Source of the DNA: Entophlyctis helioformis
Lineage: Eukaryota > Chytridiomycota > Chytridiomycetes > Chytridiales > Chytriomycetaceae
Reading direction: 5' to 3'
NCBI GenBank assembly: GCA_025526915.1
Contig: JAHLKH010000033.1
Location: 62,001-126,000 of the forward strand
DNA: 64,000 nt
A program made the translations under genes and the position numbers. Below, piece by piece: positions 1 to 10,916 of this stretch. How positions within the stretch are numbered: position 1 is the first letter of the stretch; every line of letters starts with the position of its first letter. Below the pieces are notes generated by a model. It made no database searches, was not told the origin of the DNA, and saw only the letters and a list, made by a program, of their open reading frames with translations.

Positions 1-1912
1 GCTGGTGGGCCTGGTGGGCCGCCCGGCGGTGCTGGCGTGCAGGCTCGCGGGCCGCAGCCGGAGCCGCAGCCAGGCACTCTGGCCAGCGTCATCCACACCA
101 GCAACAACCAGAAACGGGCCTCGGCAGCGGCATCGGCGGATCCGGCAACGCATCGCAAGTGAGTTGAGCCTGCAGATCTGCTGCGCTTGGTGCATGGTGT
201 CGTCCACTGACATGACCGATACGCCGGCCATCGCAACGGTTCCAACGCGCCGTGTAGACGCAAGCGCCCGACTGAAAAGTCTCTCCCACGCAAGGTGAGT
301 GTCGCTGCCTACTTTGGTCTCCTTTGCGCAGACAGCGGCTCCTGCGTACTGACCTGCCATGGCATGGTGTGCACGGCGGATGCGACAGATTGAAGCGTTT
401 GTGCCCGAGTCGCTGCTGTATGTGCAGATGCAAGAGTTTGAGAAGCGGCTGGACGCCACCATCACGCGCAAGACGCTGGATATCCAGGACTCGCTCATGA
501 AGTCGGGCAAGCGCACTAAGCGCACTCTGCGCGTGTTTGTGTCGAATCTGGCGGTCAACCAGCTTGCGGATACACAGGACGGCCTCACGTCCAAGCTGGA
601 GGATGTGTACGACATGTCGTCGGCACGTATCCCCGAATGGACGCTCAAGATCGAAGGCCGTCTGATTGATGTGAGTGCTGGCTCGAGTGTGTTAGGGATG
701 CGAGTGAACGCGTGTCTGGCAGAGCCAGCCGGGCTGACTGCATGGACTGGGCGTTGGGACAGGCACTGTACATGCGCAAGCCGCCGCCATACCAGCCCAA
801 GTTCTCGTCCTTTTTCAAGTCTGTCGTTGTCGAGCTCAAGCGCGACGCCGAGCTCTACCCCGACGGCAACCTGGTCGAATGGCACAAGACAAGCACGCAC
901 CAGGAAGTGGACGGGTTTGAGATCAAGCGCAAGGGCGACACGGACGTGCCGGTGCGCATCCTGCTGCACCTCGACCACGTTGTGCCAAAGTACAAGCTGT
1001 CGCCGATGCTCGCCAGTCTGCTTGACATCCACACGGACGTGATGGCCAATATCATGACGGCGATGTGGCAGTATGTCAAGCAGCACCGCCTGCAGGACGC
1101 AGACGACAAGCGGATCATCAACTGCAACGGGTACCTTGAAAAGGTGGGATAGAGGATGCGTTTGGCGTGTGAGTCGGGGGGATAGAGAGAGAGTCCACCT
1201 AACGACTGGCCTGGTGGCTCGCTAGATTACGGGTGCATCCAAGTTTTCGTTTGCACAGCTGCCGGAAGCCATCAAGAAGCATCTGATGCCGTGCGATCCG
1301 ATTGTGCTCGAGTACACTGTGCGGTGAGTGAATTGTTTTGCGTTTGTGGCTGCTGGGGGTGCTGGATGCTCTTGGACGCGCAGCTGCTGACACGCGTGGG
1401 ATGGACGGATGGACGGATGGACACCGAATGGCGAATGGCAGGGTGGACAAGCAGCACCACATGCACCCGCAGGCGTTTGACATTGAGGTTGAGTTGGAGG
1501 ACCCGATCCGCGACCGACTCAAGGCAGCAACGAACCCCAACCCGGCGGTGCTGCGCGACATTGCACAGTTTGACGAGGGGATTGCGACGGTTGTGCAGAT
1601 GATGCACGTGTCGAAGCTGCGGCGCGACTTTATGCTTGCGTTTTCCAAGGATCCGGTCGGGATGCTGAACCAGTGGATTGCGAGCCAGAGCCGCGACATT
1701 GAGGTATGCCGCGTGGTCTGCTGAGGGTGGTGGTGTTTTCTGAGCGTGTCTCAGTGCATCGAAGATGCTGACCCACCGGACCGCCGACGCTGCAGGGCAT
1801 TCTGGGCGACACGCGCATCAACGAGGACGAGATGCAGCGGTCCGAGTTTTACGCGCAAGACGGCGTGAGCGAGACGCTGTTCCACTACCTGCGGCAACAG
1901 GAGAGCCTCTGA
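1..1912 (+). CDS. SWI/SNF-type chromatin remodelling subunit (SMARCD/Snf12/Rsc6 family), 5' partial
   Basis: Nuclear, non-catalytic subunit of an ATP-dependent chromatin remodeller. The first visible exon (1-158, Gly/Pro/Gln-rich) is open at the window edge. A short exon ending at 296 encodes the basic run RRKRPTEKSLPRK typical just before the conserved core. The next exon starts near 390 (IEAFVPES, then a helix containing FEKRLDATITRK). The exon at about 761-1143 carries the SWIB region (PPYQPKFSSF, then LSPMLASLLDIHTD). Later exons at about 1243-1322, 1484-1703 and 1796-1912 carry the C-terminal coiled region ending in RQQESL. Introns use GTGAGT/GTATGC donors. Family assignment rests on domain order and motifs; SWI/SNF versus RSC cannot be told apart. 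The stop TGA is at 1910-1912. The true start lies upstream of the window. Confidence 0.82.
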
Positions 1913-2197
1913 ACCTCTGAGCCTCTGAGCCGTCGATGGCCCGTCAATGCCGATGGCCCGTCTGTGGTCTGCGCCATGTGCTGCTTGGCCGCGCTCGCCT
2001 GTCGCCGCCAACCAATAAACCGCTGGTTCTGCTTCCACCACCGCCCGCACGCTCGCTCGCTCGCCCGCACAATCTCGACCCGCTCAGCGCCCGCAAGGTT
2101 GTCGACTGGCCAGAGTCCTTCCTGCTGCTCCGCCCGCTCGCTCGCTCGCCTTCTCTCTCGCCTTCTCTCTCGCCCTCTCGCCCTCTAAGCCGCAGCC

Positions 2198-3457
2198 ATG
2201 GCCTCGCCCGACGTCCACCAGCTGCTCGTCGGCATCCCCATCACCTGCCACGCCTTCAACGCCGACCGCTCCCGTGCGTATCTGCGCCGTCTGTCTGCCT
2301 GCCTGCCTGTCTGCGTGCGGCAGACCCTGGTCACTGACTGCCTGCCCTGCTTGCCCCGTATGCCTGCCCCGTATGCCTGCCCCGTATGCCTGCCCACGCC
2401 TGCCCGCCTTGCCTGGCCACATGCAGAGGTGGCCATCAGCCCCAACAACAACGAGGTCCACATCTACTCTCGGACCCCCGGCGGTGGCTGGACGCTCGCC
2501 CACGTCCTGCCCGACCACGACAAGCTGGTGACGTGCATCGACTGGGCGCCGACCACCAACCGCATCGTCACCTGCTCGCAGGACCGCAACGCCTACGTGT
2601 GGACGTGGGACGGCGCCTCGGCGGCATGGAAGCCCACGCTCGTGCTGCTGCGCATCAACCGCGCGGCGACGTTTGTGCGCTGGTCGCCGCACGAGAACAA
2701 GTTCGCCGTGGCCTCGGGTGCACGCCTCATCTCGGTCTGCTACTTCGAGTCCGAGAACAACTGGTGGGTGTCCAAGCACATCAAGAAGCCCATCCGCTCG
2801 ACCGTGCTCTCGCTCGACTGGCACCCAGAGAACATCCTGCTCGTTGCCGGCTCGTCCGACATGCACGCGCGCGTCTTCTCGGCCTGGATCAAGGGCATCG
2901 ACGCCAAGGCCTCCAACCCCGTCTGGGGCGAGAAGCTGCCGTTTGGCACCGTGTGCGGCGATTTCGCCGCGGGCGGCTGGGTGCACGCCGTCGGCTTCTC
3001 GCCCTCGGGCAACTCGATCGCCTTTGCCGCCCACGACTCGACCATCACCATTGCCAACGGGCCCGCCGTGCCGCCGCAGCTCATTGTCACGCCCAACCTG
3101 CCGTTTGTGTCGCTCTTTTACGCGTCCGAGAACACCATCGTCGTGGCCGGCCATGACTGCGCGCCCTATGTGGTCCTCAACCGCGGCTCCCACTGGGAGC
3201 TGGCCGACAAGATTGACGCTGGCCGCAAAAAGAGCGTCACGGGCAACTCGGCCTTTGACAAGTTCCGCCAGATGGACTCGCGCGGCCAGGCGGCCACCGA
3301 CGTCGAGATCAACACCACCCACCAGAACACCATCACGTCCGTGCGTCCCTTTGCCGGCGAGCGCGGCGCTGTCGCAAAGTTTACCTCGACGGGCGTCGAC
3401 GGCAAGCTCGTCATCTGGGACCTGCTCTCGGCCGGCATCGCCGGTCTGCGCATCTGA
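2198..3457 (+). CDS. ARPC1: Arp2/3 complex 40-kDa WD40 subunit
   Basis: WD40 beta-propeller subunit of the Arp2/3 complex, which nucleates branched actin at the cortex and endocytic sites. Two exons: 2198-2273 and 2427-3457. The 153-bp intron is a multiple of three and has no in-frame stop, so a naive ORF reads through it; splicing gives ADRSQVAISPNNNEVHIY, matching the conserved start of blade 1. The spliced protein is 368 residues, the usual family size. Seen: repeated WD blades (VTCIDWAPTTNRIVTCSQDR, then a FVRWSPHENKFAVASG-type blade) and the C-terminal blade ending GIAGLRI. The intron holds three copies of a 13-bp repeat. BZZ1, a known activator of Arp2/3-driven actin assembly in yeast, is encoded at 16.7-20.2 kb, but nothing shows that they are co-regulated. 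Confidence 0.93.
   Translation: MASPDVHQLLVGIPITCHAFNADRSRAYLRRLSACLPVCVRQTLVTDCLPCLPRMPAPYACPVCLPTPARLAWPHAEVAISPNNNEVHIYSRTPGGGWTLAHVLPDHDKLVTCIDWAPTTNRIVTCSQDRNAYVWTWDGASAAWKPTLVLLRINRAATFVRWSPHENKFAVASGARLISVCYFESENNWWVSKHIKKPIRSTVLSLDWHPENILLVAGSSDMHARVFSAWIKGIDAKASNPVWGEKLPFGTVCGDFAAGGWVHAVGFSPSGNSIAFAAHDSTITIANGPAVPPQLIVTPNLPFVSLFYASENTIVVAGHDCAPYVVLNRGSHWELADKIDAGRKKSVTGNSAFDKFRQMDSRGQAATDVEINTTHQNTITSVRPFAGERGAVAKFTSTGVDGKLVIWDLLSAGIAGLRI
2354..2392. repeat. 13-bp minisatellite in the ARPC1 intron
   Basis: Three head-to-tail copies of ccccgtatgcctg inside the single ARPC1 intron. The repeat keeps the intron length a multiple of three and stop-free. Similar short-unit arrays occur in several other introns in this window. 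Confidence 0.85.
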
Positions 3458-3583
3458 TTGCATTTGACGCCCCTCTGGCTCCCCCTCCTCAATAACACCT
3501 CCATCCATTGCCATCAAAGAACAGTAACAGAAAGGATCCTTCATTGGAAATAGAAAGAGGGAATGCGGCAGTCCTGGCGACGC

Positions 3584-5410
3584 TTAGAACTTGAGCGTCT
3601 TGGGCTTCTCCCAAGAGAACTCGGAGCGACCAAAGTGGCCGTAGGCAGCAGTGTCGCGGTAGATGGGCTTCCAGAGGTCGAGCTCCTTGACAATCGCTCC
3701 GGGGCGGAGGTCAAAGTTCTGCTTGATGATGGTGAGGAGCTCGGCGTTGGTCTTCTTGCCGGTGCCGTACGTGTCAATGTAGACCGAGGTGGGCTCGGCA
3801 ACACCAATGGCGTACGAGAACTGGACGAGAGCGCGGCGGGCGAGGCCGGCGGCGACAATCGACTTGGCGACCCAACGGGCAGTGTAGGCGGCAGAACGGT
3901 CGACCTTGGACCAGTCCTTGCCAGAGAAGGCACCACCACCGTGGGCACCCCAGCCCCGTAGGTGTCGACAATGATCTTGCGGCCAGTGACACCGGCATCA
4001 CCCTGGGGGCCACCAATGATGAAGCGGCCAGAGGGCTGGAGGTGGAAGATGGTCTTGTCGGTGAGGTAGTTGGCGGGGATGACCGTCTTGACAACCTTCT
4101 CCATGAGCTCCTTCTGGAGGTCCTCGAGGGTGATCTCGGGAGCGTGCTGGGTCGAGATGACAATCGTGTGCACGTTCTGGGGAACGGGGACGCCGCCAAT
4201 GACCTTGTACTCGACGGTAACCTGGGTCTTGGAGTCGGGGCGGAGCCAGCCGAGGACGCCGTTGTTGCGGAGCTCGGTCATCTTGAGGTTGAGCTTGTGG
4301 GCGAGCATGATGGTGAGGGGCATGAGCTCGGGGGTCTCGTCGGTAGCGTAGCCGAACATGATACCCTGTGTAAGAGGAGCAGGTGGAGCAGGAGGAGGAG
4401 CGATGCATGCAAGCAGGCAGGCAGACTGCGTGAGCAACACGGCGCACTCGACAGGATGGAATGTGCAAGTGTGGCGTGCACAGCCAACAGAGCGACAAAA
4501 CAAGACAGACGCACCTGGTCACCGGCACCAATCTTCTCAATGTCGTCACCCTGCTGGACGAGACCGCCGGCAATGTCGGGCGACTGCTGCTCAATGGCGA
4601 CAAGAACGTTGCAGGTCTTGTAGTCGAAGCCCTTGGCAGAGTCGTCGTAGCCGATCTTCTTGATGGTCTCACGAATGATCTTCTGGTAGTCGAGGGTGGC
4701 CTTGGTGGTGATCTCACCGAGGACCATGATCATGCCGGTCTTGGCGGCGGTCTCGCAAGCAACGCGGGAGAACTTGTCCTCGGCGAGGCAGGCGTCGAGA
4801 ATGGCATCGGACACTGGAGAGAGGCGACGAGAGCGAGGGAGAAGAAGAGGGAGAGAGTAAGGCGAGACAAGGCAGAAACAGCGTGATTGGTAATGGTTAG
4901 TAAGCAAGAAGGTCGAGGAACAATCAATCAGAAATCACGGGCCACATGAACGGCAGGCAGCCGGGCAGCGCGGCACACACCTTGGTCACAGATCTTGTCT
5001 GTTGGCGGCGAGCGGCGGCAGCAGCGAGCGACGCACGAGGCGGGGCGGCAGCGAGAGGTGCGGGTCAGTAACAGTGGTAGTGGTGGTTGACACAGCAGCA
5101 GCAGCAAGACGGCAAGTGCTTTGGGCAGAGTGCCGCACACGGCCTGGGCGGCGCTGCTTTGCTCAGCGCTGCATTGCTTGGCGCTGCATGGCATTGGAGA
5201 TCTGCGCCGTGCCAGCGGGAGCAGACGCATGGCGCAGGCAGGCAGCAGGCAAGCAGGCAGGCAGAGAGCAGGCAGCGCCATAGAGAGCCAGCCAGCCAGC
5301 CCAACACATAGACAGACAGACAGCCAACGCATAGACACAAGGCACTACGTACCGGGGTGGCCCTCGCCGACGGACTCAGAAGTGAACAGGAAAACCTCGC
5401 CCTCAATCAT
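3584..5410 (-). CDS. SAM2: S-adenosylmethionine synthetase (methionine adenosyltransferase), with an apparent 1-nt frameshift
   Basis: Makes S-adenosylmethionine from methionine and ATP in the cytosol. Four exons in transcript order: 5410-5353, an 18-nt microexon 4998-4981, 4813-4515 and 4365-3584. Joining across the microexon gives the ATP-binding motif GHPDKICDQVSDAILD, which confirms it. Further motifs are [15 protein letters not shown] and the C-terminus WEKPKTLKF. In the last exon the Gly-rich P-loop-like motif is broken: the codons run TAC-GGG-GCT, where the family needs one more G to read [11 protein letters not shown]; after this point the correct protein continues in another frame to the stop at 3584. 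The break is at the C run 3954-3957. Everything else is intact, so a base-call error is more likely than a pseudogene. Symbol by yeast orthology; SAM1 versus SAM2 cannot be distinguished. Confidence 0.9.
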
Positions 5411-5972
5411 TGTGTGCTGGAATGTGGATGGTGGGCGAGGGGCGGGCGGCGGGAGAGCGCGGCTTTTATACGCGCAGGTTGTGTGCGCGGATGGTGCTGA
5501 TTGGTAACGCGATGGCGTGATGCTGACAAAGCGACGGGGCAAAGGTGCATTCCGCAGACGCCACATCGGCATTCATGTGCGGGCAGTGTCTGCTCTTGGT
5601 CTTGGCCTGGTCTGCGTCTGCGTCTGCGTCTTGGTACGGCTTTTGTACGGCAGCCGGCAGTGTGCACTGCGGCGTGTGCACTGCTCGCCGCCCTGGCTGG
5701 CCCTGTGCACTGCGCATGGCCACCGACCGCCTCGCTTGACCAACAGCCTCGCTTGGCAAGCCTTCCAGGCTGCTGCCTCTCAAGCGATCGTTGCGCAGTG
5801 CCGGCATTCGCCGTGCCGCACGCATGCCTGGCCGGATGCAGCGCTCGATGCGATCGTCTGCATGGCGCTCTGCCCTGTCCACCGCCCGTCCGTCCAACGC
5901 CCGTCCAACGCCCGTCCACACCCGCACGGTCGCACGCTCTTGGCGACCCAACCACAATTCGAGATTCCCGGC

Positions 5973-7269
5973 ATGCAGACTGCGTTTGGTGCCAGCATGC
6001 TGCAGGGCATGCCCGGCATGCTGCCCGCCCCCGGCATGAAGGCCCAGCGCACCCCAAAGGCGCCGCCGCCCACCACGGTACGTCTGTCTGCCACCGTTGC
6101 AGCCAGCCACCTCCTGCGCTGACGCTCTCTGCTCCCGACCCTCGGACGCTCTGCGCTCCAACAGCCGCAGTCCACGCTCTACGTCCGCAACCTGCACGAG
6201 GCCCTGTCGCTCAAGAGTATGTCCAACGAGCCCGGCACACTTTGAGGGCCACTGTCCGGCCCACTGTCCGGGCCACTGACGCTTGCCCTGCACGACAGAG
6301 GTCAAGCTGGCGCTCACGGCGCTCTTCTCAAAGTACGGCGACGTCGTCGACATCAAGCTCAAGCGCAACATCCACCACCGTGGCCAGGCCTTTGTGTCGT
6401 TCAAGGACATCGAGACCGCCTCGAGGGCAAAGGCTGAGATCCATGGATTCCCGCTGTTTGGCAAGCCCATGGTGAGCATGCCCGTCTCTTATCTGGAAGC
6501 AGCTGCACGGCACCCACTGACTCGTCGCTTGGCAGGATATCCAATATGCACGCGAGCCTGCCTATGCCATCTCGGAGCTCCAGGGCACCATCGACGAGCA
6601 CAGAGCCAACAGAAAGCGCATCATGGGTGCGTCGACGATGCCCTCTCGTCCGCTCGGGTGATGGCCAGCTGACCGATTGCCATGTCCCCAGACGAGCGCA
6701 AGTTGCAGGAGGCTACCAACGTCGCCAAGAAGAAGAAGGGTGCGTGGCTTCTGCACATGTGCTTTATGCCTCGGTCGCCTGCGCGTGCTGACCACATTCA
6801 CTGCTCTGCAGTCGTCGTGGCCGAAGAAGTCCTGCCGCCCAACAGCATTCTCTTTGTACAAAACCTTCCAACAGACATCACAGAGCCCGTCCTTGCGGCG
6901 CTCTTCAGACAGTGCGTTCTCGTCTTGGCCCGACAGTCTGCCTGGCATGTTCGGCTAACGTCAGAGTCATTGCTCATCTCACGGCAGATTCCCTGGATTC
7001 AAGGAAGTCCGCCTGGTGCCGAACCGAAGCGACATTTGTGCGTACCATGTCTGGCATCCCTCTTCCCGCTATCCTATTGCAAGGCACATTCACTGACTCT
7101 GCCAATGCTCTGGATGGCCATGCACATACACGCACCTATGGATCGGTACATGTATGCAGCCTTCGTCGAGTACGAAAACGAAATGCAGTCCGCCATTGCC
7201 AAGCAGGCTTTGCATGGCTTCCGCATCTCGGCCGACAATGAGATCAAGGTCACGTTTGCAAAGCGATAA
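5973..7269 (+). CDS. U1A/U2B''-type spliceosomal RRM protein
   Basis: U1 or U2 snRNP protein that binds an snRNA stem-loop through its first RRM. Eight exons can be drawn: 5973-6077, 6165-6216, 6299-6471, 6536-6626, 6692-6739, 6812-6911, 6988-7037 and 7160-7269, all in phase, giving about 242 residues. RRM1 has RNP2 TLYVRNL and RNP1 RGQAFVSF; a basic linker follows (DERKLQEATNVAKKKK); RRM2 has ILFVQNL and, after splicing, FVEYENE, ending IKVTFAKR. The two-RRM layout and linker fit the SNRPA/SNRPB2 family; the Met/Pro/Gly-rich start is lineage-specific. Human U1A is longer and U2B'' slightly shorter, so a single ancestral-type protein serving both snRNPs is possible. The start at 5973 is the first ATG that splices cleanly into RRM1. 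Confidence 0.88.
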
Positions 7270-7424
7270 TGGCGCTGTTCTTTTACAGCCGCGTCACTCT
7301 TGCAATAAAACGCTCGAAAAATCATATTTCTTGGTTCCCCAGTTCCCTAGTTTACTCATTTCAGATCTCAGAAGCAGCCAGGAGAAGCAGCAGCAGCAGC
7401 AACAACAGTAGCAGCCATCGAGAC

Positions 7425-10400
7425 ATGTCAAAATTTGAGCGGCCCCCCTCTGTGGAGGTCTCGCTGGATAATGAGCCGACAGAAGACCGCGCCTCGGTCG
7501 CATCCAAAGAAACCCGCACATCCATCACCCGCGGCCGCAGCTCGACCGTCACCAAAAAGAACGTCCCGTCGCTGTCGCCGCTGGCTGCACAGCTCGTCAA
7601 CAACGCCCGATCTGCCCCGTCGTCTCCAACAGAGCAGCGAAAACAATACATTGCTACCGCCGGCGGCAAGAGTGTCAATGCACTGGCCGACGGAAGCAAC
7701 AGTCCCAGCAGCAATGCAAGCAACAACGCCGCCACGCCCATCACTGGCGACAGGCCGTCACCCCATGGCTCGACCGGATCGTTTGCATCTGGCCATCGCC
7801 CTTCCGGTAAGCCTCGATCGCCACTCTCTCGCATCCCACTTGGTCATCTCGTTTGTTTCGCAGCAGACGCCCGACCCACACAGCGCTGCGCCATTGTGTT
7901 TGTTTGTGGAACACAATTGGCCGGATCGGAAGACGCCGCGCGGACATACAGCGGATGCCGATTCAGATGCAGCTGCATGCCCATTCTCAGCTTCACGCAA
8001 AGCTGAAGGGGCAGATGCGTCACTCGGGATCCGACTTCTTTTTTGGCCAATGCCCTCTTTTATTGCATGCATTGACTTTGATGCTGACTGGCCTCGTCCG
8101 TATGCACGTTTACACACCACACTCGCGTCTCTGCACGCCTGCTCTTGGCAAACATACCTACCGCGCGGAATGACGTGTTCCGCCAAAACAACAATCCGGT
8201 GGCACCGGCCGCTCTTGACTCGATCACAACGTCGGACTTGCTCGTCCAATTTCTCGTTATTGCACTCTGTCAAGGCTCGACAACCGCAATGAGCCACGAC
8301 GGACAACGCAAGGCCGAGCCATCGCCCATTGGCCGCCAAAACTCGGGCTCGTCGTCAGATGTCGGCAGCAGCTCGTGGAAGTTGAGCTTCAAACATAAAG
8401 CCGCCAATGAGAGCGGCAACAGTATCAACCAGTCGTCTTCGCATCTCGCCAACACTCCGAGCCACTTGGGATCGTCTTCGTCCATCTTTGAGCCAAAGTA
8501 TGTTCAGGAGGTCGCGCCGCTGCTTCCAAAACTCATTCGGTCCAAGAAGAGCGATCTGCGCGACAAGTGGAGCGCCATCAAGGTCAAGCGGCTTGCTCTC
8601 ATGGAGACCCGTACGTTTTTTATGGCCAGCATCAGTCGCGGCAGCAAGAAACTGACTTTTTGTCTCCTTGTCATCCGTGCCTTGGGATTTCTTTTCCCCG
8701 CCCTTATCGCTTCTAGTCGTCTGCAAAATGTCCGACACCAAGCAAGGCATTCATCAGAAAAAGTCGCTGCTGGGCATGTCGTCCTCCAAGTTCAACATGA
8801 CGTTTACGGGCCAGGAAATCACAGACTGGCTCATGGCGCACTGCAAGTTCCTGATACGCGAGGAGGCGCTGCGGTTTGCTCAGGAACTTGTCGACTGCAA
8901 CTACCTAATCTCTGTGGATGCGCTGGACAAGTTTGATCCGTCGACATCGCAGTATGTCGTGCAGGTGAGTGGTCGCGTCTTGCTGTGTCTTGGCCCCCCA
9001 AAATCTGCCGGTTTGCTGACATCAGATGGTGTATGTCTTGCAGCTGCCTGCGCTTTGGCCGACACGCTTCTGGGACCCATCCAACTTTGGTTTGTCGCAT
9101 GCACTGTTGTGACAAAAACCCAAAAACGCGTGCAGCGATATGCAGTCTTGAGACTGACGCGGGGATGGATGCACAGACTACGCCGTATACCTGCTCAAGC
9201 GAGGTCTCCGAAACAACCTCAAAGACATTCTCAAGTTTTACGAAGAAGAGCGACTGGATGTCCTTCACAAGTCGCTTGCATCGGTCTGGGGCGATGTCGA
9301 GCACAAGGCCGAGGCTGACAACAAGTAAAGACAGCCTGCCCTTTGCATTTCACGCTGTCGGACGCTGGCAGACGCTGTGCAGCAGTTGGCTAACTGTCGC
9401 ACTCCATGGCAACACGGTGGCAGGATCCTCAACAACATGAAGTCCCAAGACAGACGCCTGTTTCGCGTGCAGGAATCGTCGTTTTGGAGGATGTACAGAC
9501 CACCTGTGAGTGCTGCAGCTCATTGATGATCTCGGCACATTTATGCTGACTCGGGCTGAACACAATGATCCCTGGCTCTGGCAGCCCAACGTCGTCGTCA
9601 AGCTGTTTGCCGACGATTCAAAGGACCTGGCACCAAAGACTGAGCATCGGACAGAGACAGAGTTTGGCGTAAGTCTCCAGGTTGCCTCACTCTCCGATCC
9701 GTCTCATCCATCTGGCCACACCATATGGACCGCTCTAATCTCTGTGGCACGTAACCAGGACTCGCTGGTGCCCGAAGACGCGCTCATCTTCTTTGAAAAG
9801 AAACTCGAGCAGCTGCAACAGTCGCTCGTACAGAACCGTATCAAGACCTCGTTTGCGTGCAAGTCTCTCCTCCAGCGATGCAAGCTGTTCTACCCGGTCG
9901 ACCCCGTGCTCACCGAATGCGAGAACCCGTACATCATGGACGATGAGTGGCCGTGGGCTCGCACGCGCTCCACGCCCACACATCCCGAGGTCAAGATTTG
10001 GTGCAACTCGCTCAGCGACCTGTTCAAGGACCCGCTCGGCGTGCAGTTCTTTAACGATTTCCTCGCCAAGGAGTTTTCACAGGTAGGAGAGGGGCTGGCT
10101 GGCAAACAGGCAGCGAGCTGCAGGATCAGCCATGGCAGGCAGTGGATGGCTGACACGGCACTGGCACATGCAAACCCCGCCGATGCACAGGAAAACCTGC
10201 ACTTTTTCCAAAAATGCAAGGAGCTCGAGTCGATCCAGTCCAAGGACGACTTTCTCACAAAGGCCAAGGATATCTACACGACGTTTGTCAAGGTGGGGTC
10301 GCCGCGCGAGCTCAACATCAACTCCAACACGCGGTCGGCCATCATTGCCATCTTCGAGCCCAAGCCTGGCGAGGGCACCGCGTCCGCGTCGACCGTGCCC

Positions 10401-10550
10401 TTTAGCTGCTTCGACGCCGCTGTCGACCATGTGTTTGCGCTCATGGCCAAAGACTCGTACGCGCGCTTCTGCAACTCGGACGTCATCCAGGCATATCTGC
10501 GGACCGAAGACAGCCAGCGGGACTCTGAAGCGTCCGAGTCGCGTCGCTGA
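7425..10550 (+). CDS. R7-type regulator of G-protein signalling (DEP, DHEX-like, GGL-like, RGS)
   Basis: GTPase-activating protein for heterotrimeric G-alpha. An N-terminal Ser/Thr-rich exon (7425-7806) is followed by a probable long intron to about 8274, or a shorter one; this junction is uncertain. Domains in order: DEP (FNMTFTGQEITDWLMAHCKF, about 8750-8964); a DHEX-like helical region with WPTRFWDPSNF then DYAVYLLKRGLRNNLKDILK (9026-9324); QESSFWRMYRPP (9424-9505); a GGL-like helix (KKLEQLQQSLVQNR, then ENPYIMDDEW, from 9759); and the RGS box (WCNSLSDLFKDPLGVQFFND, then SQENLHFFQKCKEL, ending DSYARFCNSDVIQAYL). This order and the Trp-rich DHEX motif match animal R7 RGS proteins rather than yeast Sst2 (DEP-DEP-RGS). 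At least seven introns. A G-beta-5-like partner would be expected elsewhere in the genome; none is in this window. Confidence 0.85.
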
Positions 10551-10916
10551 CACGATGGGGTGACTGACTGCCTCACACACCTCCACTGCCGTGCCCACGT
10601 TCCGGCCCTGTTGACCACCTCCCCTGCCCCCCGTCTCTCTCAACATCGGTGTCGTGTTTCTTTGAGTCTGTTCGTCGGGCAGACTGGCTCCCAGCAACTC
10701 CCTTGTTTTCGTGCATCTGCCTATCCATCGACCACGCCATCTACCTGTCCCGCCATTCAGCCACGACTCTTGATGAATCGATCAGCGCTATCACTATTTC
10801 CGTCCCTCCATCCGCCCTTCTCTTGTCTCCATCGACCGCCCCTCCTATCCATCCGAATGAACCGCTCCTCTGCTTTTAACGCTCAGCACCGGATCTACAG
10901 GCGTACATGAACTGGA
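10551..10916. other. Convergent 3' intergenic region
   Basis: Between the RGS stop and the ZSWIM2-like stop on the opposite strand. Pyrimidine-rich with no convincing ORF; it presumably holds both 3' UTRs. Confidence 0.6.

Noticed and set aside
2084..3544. 486-codon minus-strand ORF over ARPC1
   Set aside because: Antisense shadow of the ARPC1 WD40 coding sequence in GC-rich codon usage.
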